A stretch of 64,000 bases of DNA, from assembly GCA_900471525.1 (NCBI GenBank), contig UCEZ01000047.1:1-64000 (forward strand). Direction: 5' to 3'. Below, one piece after another: positions 43,168 to 53,008 of the stretch. The position numbers and the translations under genes are program-made. Each line of letters begins with the position of its first letter. Position 1 is the first letter of the stretch. Under the pieces are notes generated by a model that was not told where the DNA came from, searched no databases, and saw only the letters and a program-made list of their open reading frames with translations. Origin of the DNA: Hyphomicrobiales bacterium. GTDB lineage: Bacteria > Pseudomonadota > Alphaproteobacteria > Rhizobiales > Rhizobiaceae.

Positions 43168-44742
43168 TCAGAAAACCCGCCAGGCGATGTAGAGAAGCGT
43201 CAAGGCAATCACCCAGAGCGCCAGACGGCCGGACCGGCTGTGGCGTGCCTCGGAGCGGCCGATGGCCTCACTGGTGTCTTCGTCAAAACGCAGGCCATTT
43301 TCAGCCATGGCCGTCAGATCGCGGGAGAATTTCTCCGTTTTCGCGGCAATCTCGGGCGCGGCCTCGGCAAGACGCAGTGCGGCGTGCAGCCCTTCCCTGA
43401 CGTCGGACACGATGCGCTTGGGGCCGAGATTGTCGCGAATCCAGGCCCCGACCACCGGTTCCGAGGCCTTCCACATATTGAAACGCGGATTGAGCGTGCG
43501 GGCGACACCTTCGACGACGACCATGGTCTTCTGCAGCATGACCAGTTCCGGCCGCGTTTCCATGTCGAAGAGCTGGGTAACCTCGAACAACAGCGTCAGC
43601 AGCTTGGCCATGGAGATAGTTTCCGCTGGCTGGCCGTGGATCGGCTCGCCGATGGCGCGGATTGCCTGGGCGAAGCTCGCGACGTTGTGATGGGCGGGCA
43701 CGTAACCGGCTTCGAAATGCACGTCGGCAACGCGGCGGTAGTCGCGGGTAATGAAACCATAGAGGATTTCGGCAAGGAAGCGGCGCTCCTTCTTGCCGAG
43801 ACGGCCGACAATACCGAAATCGACGGCGACAATCATGCCCTTGGGATCAACGAAGAGATTGCCCTGGTGCATGTCGGCGTGGAAAAAGCCGTCGCGCAGC
43901 GTGTGGCGCAGAAAGGACTGGATCAGCGTGTCGGCCAACCCGTTCAAATCATGGCCGGCGCGGCGCAGGCCCTCGACATCCGACATCTTGGTGCCATCGA
44001 TCCACTCCATCGTGACGACGTCGCGGCCTGTTCGTTCCCAATCGACTTTCGGCACACGGAAGCCCGGATCATCGGCCGCGTTCTCACCAAGTTCCGACAG
44101 GGCCGCGGCTTCCAGCCGCAAATCCATCTCGATCTTGGTGGTCTGCTCCAGCGTCTTCGTCACCTCAACCGGCCGCAGACGGCGCGTGTGCGGCAGGAAA
44201 CGCTCCTGCAGTCCTGCGACGAGGAACATCGCCTCCAGATCATGCGCGAAACGCTGGCGCACACCGGGGCGAATGACCTTGACCGCTACCCTTTCTTCGA
44301 CGCCATCCCGCAAGATCGTAGCGGGATGGACCTGGGCAATCGAGGCAGCGGCGATCGGCTCGCCGAAATGGGCATAGAGATCGGCGACCGGGCGGCCGAG
44401 CGAGCCTTCGACCGCGGCACGGGCTTCCTCGACCGGGAAGGTCGCCATGCGGTCCTGCAGGAAGGAGAGATCTTCGGCAAAATCGGCACCGACGACATCG
44501 GGGCGGGTGGCGAGGAACTGGCCGATCTTCACATAGGACGGACCAAGCCGCTCGATGGCCCGGGCCAGTCGGTCGCTGCGATCCTCTTGTTTCGCACGGC
44601 GGCGCGCAAAAAGGCCGGCGAAGGATTGCGCGGCCTTCGGCAGCGCCGGCAGGTTCTCCGACGGCAAGGCTGACACCACGCCTTCGCGCACCAGCACCCA
44701 GCCGATCCGCACGAGACGCGCATAAGCTCCGGGCGTGCTCAT
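43168..44742 (-). CDS. ubiB: UbiB atypical kinase-like protein
   Basis: 524-residue ABC1/ADCK/UbiB family protein needed for ubiquinone biosynthesis. Family motifs: KxGQ in GPSYVKIGQFLATRPDVV, the Ala-rich loop AASIAQVHPA, VAVKVIRPG with the ATP Lys, NLFVDPKGMIVAVDFG with catalytic-type Asn and Asp. The C-terminus ends in one or two membrane helices (LALWVIALTLLYIAWRVF). It lies 62 bp downstream of ubiE, presumably co-transcribed. Confidence 0.95.
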   Translation of the reverse strand: MSTPGAYARLVRIGWVLVREGVVSALPSENLPALPKAAQSFAGLFARRRAKQEDRSDRLARAIERLGPSYVKIGQFLATRPDVVGADFAEDLSFLQDRMATFPVEEARAAVEGSLGRPVADLYAHFGEPIAAASIAQVHPATILRDGVEERVAVKVIRPGVRQRFAHDLEAMFLVAGLQERFLPHTRRLRPVEVTKTLEQTTKIEMDLRLEAAALSELGENAADDPGFRVPKVDWERTGRDVVTMEWIDGTKMSDVEGLRRAGHDLNGLADTLIQSFLRHTLRDGFFHADMHQGNLFVDPKGMIVAVDFGIVGRLGKKERRFLAEILYGFITRDYRRVADVHFEAGYVPAHHNVASFAQAIRAIGEPIHGQPAETISMAKLLTLLFEVTQLFDMETRPELVMLQKTMVVVEGVARTLNPRFNMWKASEPVVGAWIRDNLGPKRIVSDVREGLHAALRLAEAAPEIAAKTEKFSRDLTAMAENGLRFDEDTSEAIGRSEARHSRSGRLALWVIALTLLYIAWRVF

Positions 44743-44804
44743 GACGACCGGCCGCCGCGCAAGGGCTGCCCCTCAGAGCGCTTCACGAGAATGGATATCA
44801 TGCG

Positions 44805-45584
44805 TCAGATCTTCCAGCCGGAATGCAGCGCGGCAATGCCGGCGGTGTAATTGGTAAAGGTAACGCGCGAGAAACCGGCCTTGGTGATCATGGCGGCAAA
44901 ATCGCGCTGGTTGGGGAACTTGCGGATCGATTCTACCAGATACTGGTATGGCTCGGCGTCGCCGGTAACCATCCTGCCGAATTTCGGGATCGCATTGAAC
45001 GACCAGGCGTCATAGACCTTGTCGAGCAAAGGCATATCGACCTCGGAAAACTCCAGTACAAGAAGACGGCCGCCGCGCTTCAGGACGCGGTAGGCTTCCG
45101 TCAGCGCCACATCGATACGCGGCACATTGCGGATGCCGAACGCGATCGTATAGGCATCGAAAGAATTGGCCTCGAACGGCAATTCCTCGGCATTTGCCTC
45201 GACGAAGGTGAGATTGGGCGACAGGCCCTTCTTTTCGGCTCGTTCGGCGCCGACAGCGAGCATCGAGCCGTTGATGTCGAGCACCGTCGCGTGTGCCTTG
45301 CGGTCGGATGCTTCAACGATGCGGAAGGCGATGTCACCAGTACCGCCGGCAACATCGAGAACCTTGTAATCCTCGGAGCGGCGCGGATTGAGCGAGGCGA
45401 TCATCGCATCCTTCCACGCCCGGTGCAGGCCCATGGACATGACGTCATTCATGATATCGTATCGCTTGGCGACCTTGTGGAAGACGTCATTGACGAGCGC
45501 CTGCTTCTCGCCCTGTCCAACCTGGCGAAAACCATAGGAGGTTTCCATGCCGCCATCGGCAGACGTGCGCTCACCAGTCATCAA
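44805..45584 (-). CDS. ubiE: Demethylmenaquinone/2-methoxy-6-polyprenyl-1,4-benzoquinol methyltransferase UbiE
   Basis: C-methyltransferase of ubiquinone biosynthesis. The SAM-binding motif I is [14 protein letters not shown]; UbiE signatures are [18 protein letters not shown] and [29 protein letters not shown] (shown in part), with the C-terminal ALHSGWKI. The 259 residues are usual. Start is either of two adjacent Met codons (45584 or 45581). Divergent from mutM across 189 bp; ubiE-ubiB / mutM-rpsT-dnaA is a conserved alphaproteobacterial block. Confidence 0.96.
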   Translation of the reverse strand: MMTGERTSADGGMETSYGFRQVGQGEKQALVNDVFHKVAKRYDIMNDVMSMGLHRAWKDAMIASLNPRRSEDYKVLDVAGGTGDIAFRIVEASDRKAHATVLDINGSMLAVGAERAEKKGLSPNLTFVEANAEELPFEANSFDAYTIAFGIRNVPRIDVALTEAYRVLKRGGRLLVLEFSEVDMPLLDKVYDAWSFNAIPKFGRMVTGDAEPYQYLVESIRKFPNQRDFAAMITKAGFSRVTFTNYTAGIAALHSGWKI

Positions 45585-45773
45585 GACATACTCCGTTTAA
45601 TCGCTGCTGCATTGAGCATAGCGAACTCGCTTCATCCACGCTATCTCTGCGACAGGCACCCACCTGCGGCATTCGCGCCCGTTAACAGGGGCCAGCCTGC
45701 TATAGGATATGTGCGCGGCGAATGGAATTGCCAAATGACCCCGGTCAGTTGGCGGCTTAGCGAGGAGACGTGA

Positions 45774-46664
45774 ATGCCGGAACTTCCCGAGGTCGAAACT
45801 GTCAGGCGGGGCCTGACGCCTGCCATGGAAGGCGCGCTGCTGGTACGCGCTGAATTGCGCCGGCCGGACCTGCGCTTCCCATTCCCTGCCGACTTCTCAA
45901 CGCTCGTTTCCGGCCAGCACATCGTCTCGCTCGGGCGGCGGGCTAAATACCTTTTGATAGACCTCGAGGGCGGCGACGTGATCATCGCCCATCTCGGCAT
46001 GTCGGGGTCTTTTCGCGTGGAAGAAGGGCAAATGCCCGACACGCCCGGCGATTTTCACCATCCGCGGGGCAAGGACGAGAAGCACGACCACGTGGTTTTC
46101 CATCTGGAGCGCGCGAAGGGGCCGGCCCGCGTCATTTACAACGACCCGCGCCGCTTTGGCTTCATGGACCTCACCCGGCGCGATACGCTTGCCAGTCATG
46201 TCTTCTTCCGGGACCTCGGCGAAGAGCCGACCGGCAATGTGCTTGACGCGGCCTATCTCGCCGCACGCTTCGCAGGAAAGGCGCAGCCGCTCAAATCCAC
46301 GCTGCTCGACCAAAAAAACATTGCCGGGCTTGGCAATATCTATGTCTGCGAGGCGTTGTGGCGTTCCGGTCTGTCGCCCCTGCGGGCCTCTGGCACGTTG
46401 GTGGATGCAAAGGGAAAGCCGAAAAAGACGCTTGTGCTCCTGACCGAGGCAATCCGTGCGGTGATCGCCGATGCGATCGCGGCCGGCGGATCGTCGTTGC
46501 GCGATCATATCCAGACTGACGGCACGCTCGGCTATTTCCAGCATTCGTTTTCGGTCTACGATCGCGAAGGCGAGCCTTGCCGGACACCCGGCTGTGGCGG
46601 CACTGTTGCCCGTGTCGTTCAGGCGGGACGCTCGACCTTCTATTGCCCGAAATGCCAGAAATAG
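45774..46664 (+). CDS. mutM: Formamidopyrimidine-DNA glycosylase MutM
   Basis: Bifunctional glycosylase/AP-lyase removing 8-oxoguanine and FaPy lesions. N-terminal PELPEVETV gives the catalytic Pro2 and Glu3. The beta-hairpin Lys lies in GRRAKYLL. The C-terminal zinc finger has Cys in EPCRTPGC and YCPKCQK. The His-rich insertion [15 protein letters not shown] is seen in alphaproteobacterial enzymes. 296 residues. It is followed by rpsT. Confidence 0.96.
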   Translation: MPELPEVETVRRGLTPAMEGALLVRAELRRPDLRFPFPADFSTLVSGQHIVSLGRRAKYLLIDLEGGDVIIAHLGMSGSFRVEEGQMPDTPGDFHHPRGKDEKHDHVVFHLERAKGPARVIYNDPRRFGFMDLTRRDTLASHVFFRDLGEEPTGNVLDAAYLAARFAGKAQPLKSTLLDQKNIAGLGNIYVCEALWRSGLSPLRASGTLVDAKGKPKKTLVLLTEAIRAVIADAIAAGGSSLRDHIQTDGTLGYFQHSFSVYDREGEPCRTPGCGGTVARVVQAGRSTFYCPKCQK

Positions 46665-46712
46665 CTTAGCCGACAGCCGAGTCCCGCATGCCACGTTTTC
46701 AAAAATAGCGCG

Positions 46713-46741
46713 TTGACGGGAGACGTGTTTAAGGCTATATG
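46713..46741 (+). promoter_or_regulatory. Housekeeping-type promoter of rpsT
   Basis: TTGACG (46713-46718) and TATATG (46736-46741) are separated by exactly 17 bp. Transcription from here would leave a 5' leader of about 120 nt before rpsT, which is consistent with the translational autoregulation known for S20 in other bacteria. Confidence 0.6.
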
Positions 46742-46867
46742 CCGCCCACAGTTTGGAAAGCCGCTCCAAGGTTTTCCGATATTGCTCCCTACTTGCTTGG
46801 ACGACAGGTCGCAGTGACCCGGCACGGCGGTCGGGAGTTTTTGTCAGATTTCGAAGAGAGACACCAA

Positions 46868-47134
46868 ATGGCCAATACAACTTCGGCGAAAAAAGCGACC
46901 CGCAAGATCGCACGCCGCACGGAAGTCAACAAGTCCCGCCGTTCGCGCGTTCGCGGCTTCATCCGCAAGGTCGAAGAAGCCATCGCTTCCGGCGACCAGG
47001 TTCTCGCTCAGGCAGCCCTGAAGGCAGCCCAGCCGGAACTGATGCGCGCTGCCACCAAGGGCGTGCTGCATGCCAATACGGCATCGCGCAAAGTTTCGCG
47101 ACTCGCCAACCGCGTCAAGTCGCTTTCGGCCTAA
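46868..47134 (+). CDS. rpsT: 30S ribosomal protein S20
   Basis: 88-residue basic primary 16S-rRNA-binding protein with the conserved N-terminus [17 protein letters not shown] and the helical ANRVKSL C-terminus. A GAGAGA ribosome site precedes the ATG at 46868; the frame opens earlier at 46739 but that part is not family sequence. It is bounded by a promoter at 46713 and a strong terminator at 47165, so it is a monocistronic unit. Confidence 0.97.
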   Translation: MANTTSAKKATRKIARRTEVNKSRRSRVRGFIRKVEEAIASGDQVLAQAALKAAQPELMRAATKGVLHANTASRKVSRLANRVKSLSA

Positions 47135-47164
47135 GCCGGCTTACTAAAATAGCTTCAATGAATT

Positions 47165-47189
47165 AGCCCGGTCCTGCGACCGGGCTTTT
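47165..47189 (+). terminator. Rho-independent terminator of rpsT
   Basis: AGCCCGGTC and GACCGGGCT form a perfect 9 bp stem with a four-base CTGC loop, followed by TTTT, 30 bp after the rpsT stop. Confidence 0.92.
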
Positions 47190-47234
47190 CAGATTCGTAC
47201 TTCGACTTGGCGGATGGTTAATCCTTGTGCAAGT

Positions 47235-47260
47235 TATTATGTCATCGCAATGACATAATA
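47235..47260. promoter_or_regulatory. 26 bp palindrome (11 bp arms) after rpsT
   Basis: TATTATGTCAT and ATGACATAATA flank a central CGCA. The sequence is AT-rich in a GC-rich genome, lies 46 bp after the rpsT terminator and about 855 bp before dnaA, and is followed by an AT-rich run (TTTTAAATAAAAT). It fits a binding site of a dimeric regulator better than a terminator. Confidence 0.5.
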
Positions 47261-47338
47261 TTTTAAATAAAATCAAACACTTGCAGGAGGAAGCTCGGAC
47301 TTCCGCCTCTCCAGCAGGGGCCCGTTAAGGTGTGTGGC

Positions 47339-47466
47339 GAGTCAAGAAATTTTTTATTTTTTTTGTTTTTCGCCAGCTAACTTCCGAGCCAAAATTCAAA
47401 GCCCTTGATTCAAAAGCGATTCTCTTCGGCAGGCCGCAGGCCCATGCAGGACACGCTATGAGAGTC
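47339..47466. promoter_or_regulatory. Cluster of four GANTC (CcrM) sites upstream of dnaA
   Basis: GANTC occurs at 47339-47343, 47407-47411, 47418-47422 and 47462-47466. Chance density is about one per 256 bp, so four in 128 bp is high. CcrM adenine methylation at GANTC links transcription to replication in alphaproteobacteria, and dnaA is a known methylation-sensitive target in Caulobacter. Function here is inferred. Confidence 0.45.
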
Positions 47467-48115
47467 AACGCCCCGCTCTTCCCAACCGTTAAAATTCGCG
47501 ATTGATCTTGGGTCACGATCCTGCCTAAATGCCTCCCACAGAAGGCGCGGGACATGCCTGTGGACAAGATGAAAAGGCGGCCTTTCAACAGGCGGCACAA
47601 TTTCACTTAAACCTTCTGTAACGGGGTGGTTCCACAACGTTCCATCAATCAGGACAGGGTGTTTTCAGCCGTGCAACATGTTTGCCCGGAATGACGTTCT
47701 GCGACTTCTGGTTGTGGATGAGGTGGCGCTTTCGATACGACGGACAACGCGTTGCGACGGTTTATGCCGAACTGCGCTGAGGCTGTCGCCGGAATGCGGA
47801 TGAGGCGCATTGCGGCAACTGGTCCGCCCTTCATGTAACGAGGGTTGGGAGGGCCGGTGGAACTGGACGGACAGGCGGGGGTGCGAGGCTTGGCCGGACA
47901 TTGGAATGAAACCGTGCAAGCGGGAGATGCGTTTGGGCTATAACCGAACGGATTTGCACGAAAGCCGGGCCGGAAGAGGGGATGAGGATTCCTCTGAGGG
48001 TACGGTGGGCGTTTGAATTGGGCGGCATGCCTTTAAAAGGGCCGCACGAGACAAACATAAAGGCAGATGCCGGCAGCAATGGCGGCGTCGCGGAATGATA
48101 TTGGAAGGCGGCAAT

Positions 48116-49672
48116 ATGCTTAATAATTCGGTGACTGCGGCGATTGTGTTCGAAAATGGGGAGAATGCACGTCAGATCGCGGTAAAGCAGTCTGATGTTC
48201 CGGCGGGGGACAAGGGCGACATGCTGCACAGCGCACTTTTCGAGCGGGTCAGTGCGCGCTTGAAAGCCCAGGTCGGTCCTGATGTTTTTGCCAGTTGGTT
48301 CGGCCGGCTGAAGCTTCACTCCATCTCCAAGAGCGTTGTGCGGCTTTCTGTTCCCACGACCTTTCTGAAGTCGTGGATCAACAACCGCTACCTCGACCTG
48401 ATCACCAGTATCTTCCAGCAGGAAGATGCAGAGATCCTGAAAGTCGAAATCCTGGTGCGCAGCGCGACGCGCAGCGCCCGGCCCGGTCTTCAGGAAGATG
48501 CGGCGCAGGCAAATCACAGCGACACCGTTACACCCGCGTCTTCACGCCGGTCGACGCCGCAGACCCTTGCCCACCACGCGGCTTCCACGGTCGGCAATCT
48601 TCAGAAGCCGCAACCGGTTGCCGGACCGCTGTTCGGTTCTCCGCTCGATTCACGCTATACGTTCGAGAGCTTCGTCGAAGGCTCCTCGAACCGTGTCGCC
48701 CTTGCCGCCGCCAAGACGATCGCCGAAGCCGGCGCCGGCGCCGTGCGCTTCAATCCGCTGTTCATTCATTCGACGGTCGGCCTTGGTAAGACACACCTCT
48801 TGCAGGCGATCGCCACCGCCGCGATCCAGAGCGCACGTGCGCCCCGCGTCGTCTACCTGACTGCTGAATATTTCATGTGGCGCTTTGCAACGGCCATTCG
48901 CGACAATGACGCTTTGTCGTTGAAGGAGACACTGCGCAACATCGACCTCCTGGTGATCGACGACATGCAGTTCCTGCAGGGCAAGTCGATCCAGCACGAG
49001 TTCTGCCATTTGCTCAACATGCTGCTCGACAGCGCAAAACAGGTCGTCGTTGCCGCCGATCGTGCGCCATGGGAGCTGGAATCGCTCGATCCGCGCGTGC
49101 GTTCGCGGCTTCAGGGCGGCGTTGCCATCGAAATGGAAGGCCCGGACTACGAGATGCGTCTCGAAATCCTCAAGCGCCGTCTCGAAGTCGCTCGCCTAGA
49201 TGACGCTTCGCTTGACATTCCCGCTGCCATCCTGAGCCATGTCGCGCGCAACATCACGGCCAGCGGCCGCGAGCTCGAAGGCGCCTTCAACCAGCTGCTC
49301 TTCCGTCTCTCCTTCGAGCCTCAGCTGTCGATCGAGCGCGTTGATGAACTGCTCGGTCATCTGGTCAATGCCGGTGAGCCACGCAGGGTGCGCATCGAGG
49401 ATATCCAGCGCGTCGTCGCCAAGCACTACAACGTGTCGCGCCAGGAACTGGTTTCCAACCGCCGCACCCGCGTCATCGTCAAACCGCGCCAGATCGCCAT
49501 GTATCTGGCAAAAACGCTGACGCCCCGCTCCTTTCCGGAAATCGGCCGCCGTTTCGGCGGACGCGATCATACGACGGTGCTGCATGCGGTGCGCAAGATC
49601 GAAGACCTGATCACCGGCGACACCAAGCTGTCGCATGAGATCGAGCTTTTGAAGCGGCTGATCAACGAGTAG
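48116..49672 (+). CDS. dnaA: Chromosomal replication initiator protein DnaA
   Basis: AAA+ initiator that binds DnaA boxes and melts the origin. Domain I is at residues about 35-110 ([21 protein letters not shown] cut), a variable linker at about 120-175, the AAA+ domain with Walker [11 protein letters not shown] and Walker [11 protein letters not shown], and domain IV with the helix-turn-helix signature [17 protein letters not shown] chose the ATG at 48116 (GGAAGG spaced eight bases) over 48095. The 518 residues include the longer N-terminus and linker usual in rhizobia. Confidence 0.96.
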   Translation: MLNNSVTAAIVFENGENARQIAVKQSDVPAGDKGDMLHSALFERVSARLKAQVGPDVFASWFGRLKLHSISKSVVRLSVPTTFLKSWINNRYLDLITSIFQQEDAEILKVEILVRSATRSARPGLQEDAAQANHSDTVTPASSRRSTPQTLAHHAASTVGNLQKPQPVAGPLFGSPLDSRYTFESFVEGSSNRVALAAAKTIAEAGAGAVRFNPLFIHSTVGLGKTHLLQAIATAAIQSARAPRVVYLTAEYFMWRFATAIRDNDALSLKETLRNIDLLVIDDMQFLQGKSIQHEFCHLLNMLLDSAKQVVVAADRAPWELESLDPRVRSRLQGGVAIEMEGPDYEMRLEILKRRLEVARLDDASLDIPAAILSHVARNITASGRELEGAFNQLLFRLSFEPQLSIERVDELLGHLVNAGEPRRVRIEDIQRVVAKHYNVSRQELVSNRRTRVIVKPRQIAMYLAKTLTPRSFPEIGRRFGGRDHTTVLHAVRKIEDLITGDTKLSHEIELLKRLINE

Positions 49673-49695
49673 GTCTGAGGACGAATTGATTGAGC

Positions 49696-49720
49696 CCCCC
49701 TGCCCCGAAAGGACAGGGGG
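49696..49720. terminator. Hairpin between dnaA and the aminopeptidase gene
   Basis: CCCCCTG (49696-49702) and CAGGGGG (49714-49720) enclose an 11-base loop in the 72 bp gap of convergent genes. No T-run; probable bidirectional terminator. Confidence 0.65.
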
Positions 49721-49744
49721 TAAGCTCCTCAAACCATGACCAAA

Positions 49745-51136
49745 TTACTTCTTCCCCTTCGCGATCAGATGATAAAGCGCACGGATCGCCTGGGCTTCAC
49801 CGCCGAGTGGCGAGTGTGGCCGTTCCGCCGGTGCCCACCCGAAGATATCGAAGTGGACCCAACTCCTGGTGTTGGTCACGAAGCGCTTGAGAAAGAGCGC
49901 CGCCGTGATCGAGCCGGCCATGCCGCCGGAGGGCGCGTTGGTCAGGTCGGCGATGCGCGCTGAAATATCCTTCTCGTAGCCCTTGTAGAGCGGCATGCGC
50001 CACAAGGGATCATCGACCGTCAGGCTGGCTTCGTTGAGATCATCGGCCAGATCCTCGTCATCTGTGTAGAAGGGCGGCAGATCGGGACCGAGGGCGACGC
50101 GGGCAGCGCCCGTCAGCGTTGCCATGTCGATCAGAAGGTCGGTCTCTTCCTCGTCGGCATAGGCGAGCGCGTCGGCAAGGATCAACCGGCCTTCGGCATC
50201 CGTATTGTCGATCTGTACCGTCAACCCTTTCCGGCTACGGTAGATATCGCCAGGCCGGAAGGCATTTGCGGAGATCGAGTTCTCGACCACGGGCACGAGA
50301 ACGCGCAAATCGACCTTCAGCTTGGCGTCCATGATCATCAGGGCGAGGCCCATGACGTTTGCGGCGCCGCCCATGTCCTTTTTCATCAAAAGCATGGAGG
50401 CGGCCGGTTTGATATCGAGGCCGCCGGTATCGAAGCAGACGCCCTTGCCGACCAATGTCACCTTGCGATGACCTTTCTTGCCCCAGCGCATTTCCAGGAG
50501 ACGCGGCGCCTCGGCGCTGGCGCGGCCGACCGTGTGGATCAGCGGGAAGTTCTGCTTCAGCAGGTCGTCGCCGGAGACGACAGAAACCTTGGCCTTGTAA
50601 TGCTCGCCGAGCGCCCGGAACGCTTCTTCCAGCGCATTGGGTCCCATGTCATTGGTGGGCATGTTGATGAGATCGCGAGCTAGAAAGACGCCGGCGAGCT
50701 GACGCTTGATGTCGGCCGCATCGGCATCGGCAGGAATCATCAAGGTCGGCGCTTCGCTCGCTGCGGCCTTATACCGATCAAAGCGGTAGGAGCCGAGGCC
50801 ATAGCCGAGCGCCAGCCGGTTGGCCGTCAGTGGTGCGGTTTCGACATGCCATTTTCCGGCGGGCAATGTGCGCGCCAACTTACCAGTCAGGAACGGTGCT
50901 TCAGACGGATTGGCGCCCAGTCCGAACAGCGCGCCGCCGAGATGACCGTCTTCCGAAGGGATCAGCAGGACCGCGCCGGATTCGGCCTTGAATCCCGCCT
51001 TGCGTGCCCAGTCCAGAGCAATCGGATCAATCGCCCCGAGATCGATATGGGCGGGTGTCACCGCGAAGATCGGCAGGGTCTTGCCGGCGCTGGTGTTGAA
51101 GGGCGACGGACGGTCGATGAATTGATAGGAGGCCAT
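49745..51136 (-). CDS. Leucyl aminopeptidase family (M17) protein
   Basis: 463-residue dizinc aminopeptidase. Metal and catalytic residues lie in GKGVCFDTGGLDIKPAASM, KKDMGGAANVMG and the M17 signature NTDAEGRLILADALAYA. The N-terminal domain is shorter and divergent from classical PepA, as in many alphaproteobacterial M17 enzymes, so the symbol pepA is not assigned. It trims N-terminal residues from peptides in the cytoplasm. It converges on dnaA, and its 5' side faces tadD across 140 bp. Confidence 0.92.
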   Translation of the reverse strand: MASYQFIDRPSPFNTSAGKTLPIFAVTPAHIDLGAIDPIALDWARKAGFKAESGAVLLIPSEDGHLGGALFGLGANPSEAPFLTGKLARTLPAGKWHVETAPLTANRLALGYGLGSYRFDRYKAAASEAPTLMIPADADAADIKRQLAGVFLARDLINMPTNDMGPNALEEAFRALGEHYKAKVSVVSGDDLLKQNFPLIHTVGRASAEAPRLLEMRWGKKGHRKVTLVGKGVCFDTGGLDIKPAASMLLMKKDMGGAANVMGLALMIMDAKLKVDLRVLVPVVENSISANAFRPGDIYRSRKGLTVQIDNTDAEGRLILADALAYADEEETDLLIDMATLTGAARVALGPDLPPFYTDDEDLADDLNEASLTVDDPLWRMPLYKGYEKDISARIADLTNAPSGGMAGSITAALFLKRFVTNTRSWVHFDIFGWAPAERPHSPLGGEAQAIRALYHLIAKGKK

Positions 51137-51276
51137 GAAAATCCTTCAGGGGAGCACGGAGTAGAATCAGCTAATTAACGCTCTGTTAGGGTTAACAGAT
51201 TATTGCTGGAGTGAAGATTGCGCCGATATGTTGGGGATTTGTCCGGTGCTTGAACAAATGCTTAGGGGCATTGGCA

Positions 51277-52098
51277 ATGAATTCACGCGGACAATCGTCT
51301 TTTTCCAGTAACCGGCTCCTGCGGGGCGCCGCAATGGCTATCCTTGCACTGACACTGGCCGGCTGCGGCACGCAGAAAAAAGAGCTGACGACCGGCTCCG
51401 TCCCCTCCCCCAATTTCTCCAAGCCTGTCCAGTCGATGAACGCCACCGAACTTTCGGCAGCGGCGGAAAGCATCGGCAAGGCCTATGAACGCAATCCGAA
51501 AGACCGCACTGCCGGCCTGAACTATGCCAACATGCTGAGGATGACCGGCCGTAACGATCAAGCGCTGGCAGTCATGCAGCAGGTGGCGATCAATTTTCCG
51601 AACGACCGCGAAGTGCTTGCCGCCTATGGGAAATCGCAGGCTGCTGCGGGTCAGCTCGAGCAAGCGCTCAACACTGTTTCCCGCGCCCAGACGCCCGACC
51701 GGCCGGACTGGAGGCTGAAATCGGCCGAAGGCGCGATCCTCGACCAGCTCGGCCGCGCGGGCGAAGCACGCCAGCGTTATCGCGAGGCGCTCGATATGCA
51801 GCCAAACGAGCCGACGGTCCTGTCCAATCTCGGCATGTCCTATCTGCTGAACAAGGATTTGAAGACGGCCGAAACCTATCTGAAATCAGCAGTCGAACAG
51901 CCCGGCGCCGATAGCAGTGTCCGGCAGAATCTGGCGCTTGCCGTCGGTCTGCAGGGACGGTTCGCCGAAGCCGAGCAGATTGCCCGTCAGGAATTGTCGC
52001 CGGACCAGGCCGAAGCCAATGTCAAATATCTGCGCTCGATCATGTCGCAGCAGAACGCCTGGCAGAAACTGTCCAAGGAAGACAAGGGCACGAACTGA
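51277..52098 (+). CDS. tadD: Tad pilus lipoprotein TadD (TPR protein)
   Basis: 273-residue lipoprotein: signal peptide with lipobox LTLAGCGTQ (Cys about residue 31), then tetratricopeptide repeats (about residues 55-240; NYANMLRMTGRNDQALAVMQQ, NLGMSYLLNKDLKTAETYLK). TadD is the pilotin-like outer-membrane-associated factor of Tad secretion. The start at 51277 is chosen for the signal sequence and GGGGC ribosome site. It is split from the main tad operon by the LysR/SDR pair and points the other way. Confidence 0.87.
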   Translation: MNSRGQSSFSSNRLLRGAAMAILALTLAGCGTQKKELTTGSVPSPNFSKPVQSMNATELSAAAESIGKAYERNPKDRTAGLNYANMLRMTGRNDQALAVMQQVAINFPNDREVLAAYGKSQAAAGQLEQALNTVSRAQTPDRPDWRLKSAEGAILDQLGRAGEARQRYREALDMQPNEPTVLSNLGMSYLLNKDLKTAETYLKSAVEQPGADSSVRQNLALAVGLQGRFAEAEQIARQELSPDQAEANVKYLRSIMSQQNAWQKLSKEDKGTN

Positions 52099-52115
52099 CG
52101 GAAACCTGCTTCCGC

Positions 52116-53006
52116 CTACCGCTTGGATTTCACGAAATCCAGAAAAGCACGCAGCGGACCCGGCATTTGCCGTCGGCTGGGATAATAGAGGAAAAAGCCC
52201 GGATAATACGGGCACCAATCCTCCAGAACGCTGACCAGTTTTCCCGCTGACACCGCCTCAGCAGTTTGGCTCCCAAAAACATAGGCCAGCCCGGCGCCGT
52301 CGAGCGCTGCCTGCAGCATCGTGTCCTGATCGCCCAGCGTCAGCGGACCCTGAACGTCGATGTCGACTTCCAGGCCTCCTCGCTCGAATTCCCAACGGTA
52401 GAATGCGCCGCTTGCAAACCTGTAACGGATGCAGGGATGGTTTTTCAGATCATGCGGCGTGACGGGTTTACCATGACGCCCGAAATGGTCCGGCGAGCCA
52501 ACGACTGCGAACCGATGTCGCGGACCGATGGGAACCGCGATCATGTCGGCGGCGACAGTCTCGCCAAACCGGACCCCGGCATCGAAGCCTCCGGAGACCA
52601 TATCGACAAGAGCATCATCGACGACAATCTCGACTTCGACAGCGGAATGTTCCCTTAAAAATCGAGCGACGATCGGCAGCAGAACCAGCTTTACGGCGGC
52701 GCGCGGGGCATTGATCCGGAGTTTGCCGAAGGGCTGTCCCCGGAACGCATCGAGTTCCTCCAACGCCGCATCGATATCGAGAAACGCGGGCCGGATGCGT
52801 TCGAGCAGCCTGTCGCCGGCTTCCGTCAAGCCGACGCCGCGCGTTGTCCGGTTGACCAGCCGCACATCCAGCCGTTCCTCGATCGTCCTCAGCGCGTGGC
52901 TAAGGGCCGAAGCCGTTACGCCAAGATCGATCGCCGCCTTGCGGAAGCTTCGGTGCTCGGCAATGGCCAGAAAGACGGATAGATCAGCAGAGCGGATGCG
53001 GCGCAT
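52116..53006 (-). CDS. LysR family transcriptional regulator
   Basis: 296-residue regulator. N-terminal winged helix-turn-helix (residues about 1-62; FLAIAEHRSFRKAAIDLGVTASALSHAL shown in part) and a C-terminal periplasmic-binding-protein-like effector domain. The subgroup with FFLYYPSRRQMPGPLRAFLDF is commonly divergent from short-chain dehydrogenases. The 108 bp gap to the SDR gene has dyads suitable as operator. Effector unknown. Confidence 0.88.
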   Translation of the reverse strand: MRRIRSADLSVFLAIAEHRSFRKAAIDLGVTASALSHALRTIEERLDVRLVNRTTRGVGLTEAGDRLLERIRPAFLDIDAALEELDAFRGQPFGKLRINAPRAAVKLVLLPIVARFLREHSAVEVEIVVDDALVDMVSGGFDAGVRFGETVAADMIAVPIGPRHRFAVVGSPDHFGRHGKPVTPHDLKNHPCIRYRFASGAFYRWEFERGGLEVDIDVQGPLTLGDQDTMLQAALDGAGLAYVFGSQTAEAVSAGKLVSVLEDWCPYYPGFFLYYPSRRQMPGPLRAFLDFVKSKR

Positions 53007-53008
53007 TG

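Larger units (their letters stand above)
47135..48115. other. 981 bp non-coding region upstream of dnaA
   Basis: No protein frame here is convincing. It holds the rpsT terminator, a 26 bp palindrome (47235-47260), four GANTC sites within 128 bp (47339-47466) plus a fifth at 47987, and degenerate DnaA boxes, TGTGGACAA (47559-47567) and TGTGGATGA (47713-47721), each one mismatch from TTATCCACA. It is best read as a long dnaA control region; a leader RNA or small RNA is possible but not demonstrated. Confidence 0.6.

Noticed and set aside
47810-48016. Small plus-strand frame of 68 codons before dnaA
   Set aside because: No ribosome site or family; Trp/Arg/Gly-rich composition not typical of a rhizobial protein.
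47135-48115. Chromosomal origin next to dnaA
   Set aside because: Only degenerate DnaA boxes and no AT-rich unwinding region with repeated boxes; in Caulobacter and the rhizobia studied the origin lies near hemE, not dnaA. A GC-skew plot of the full chromosome would decide.
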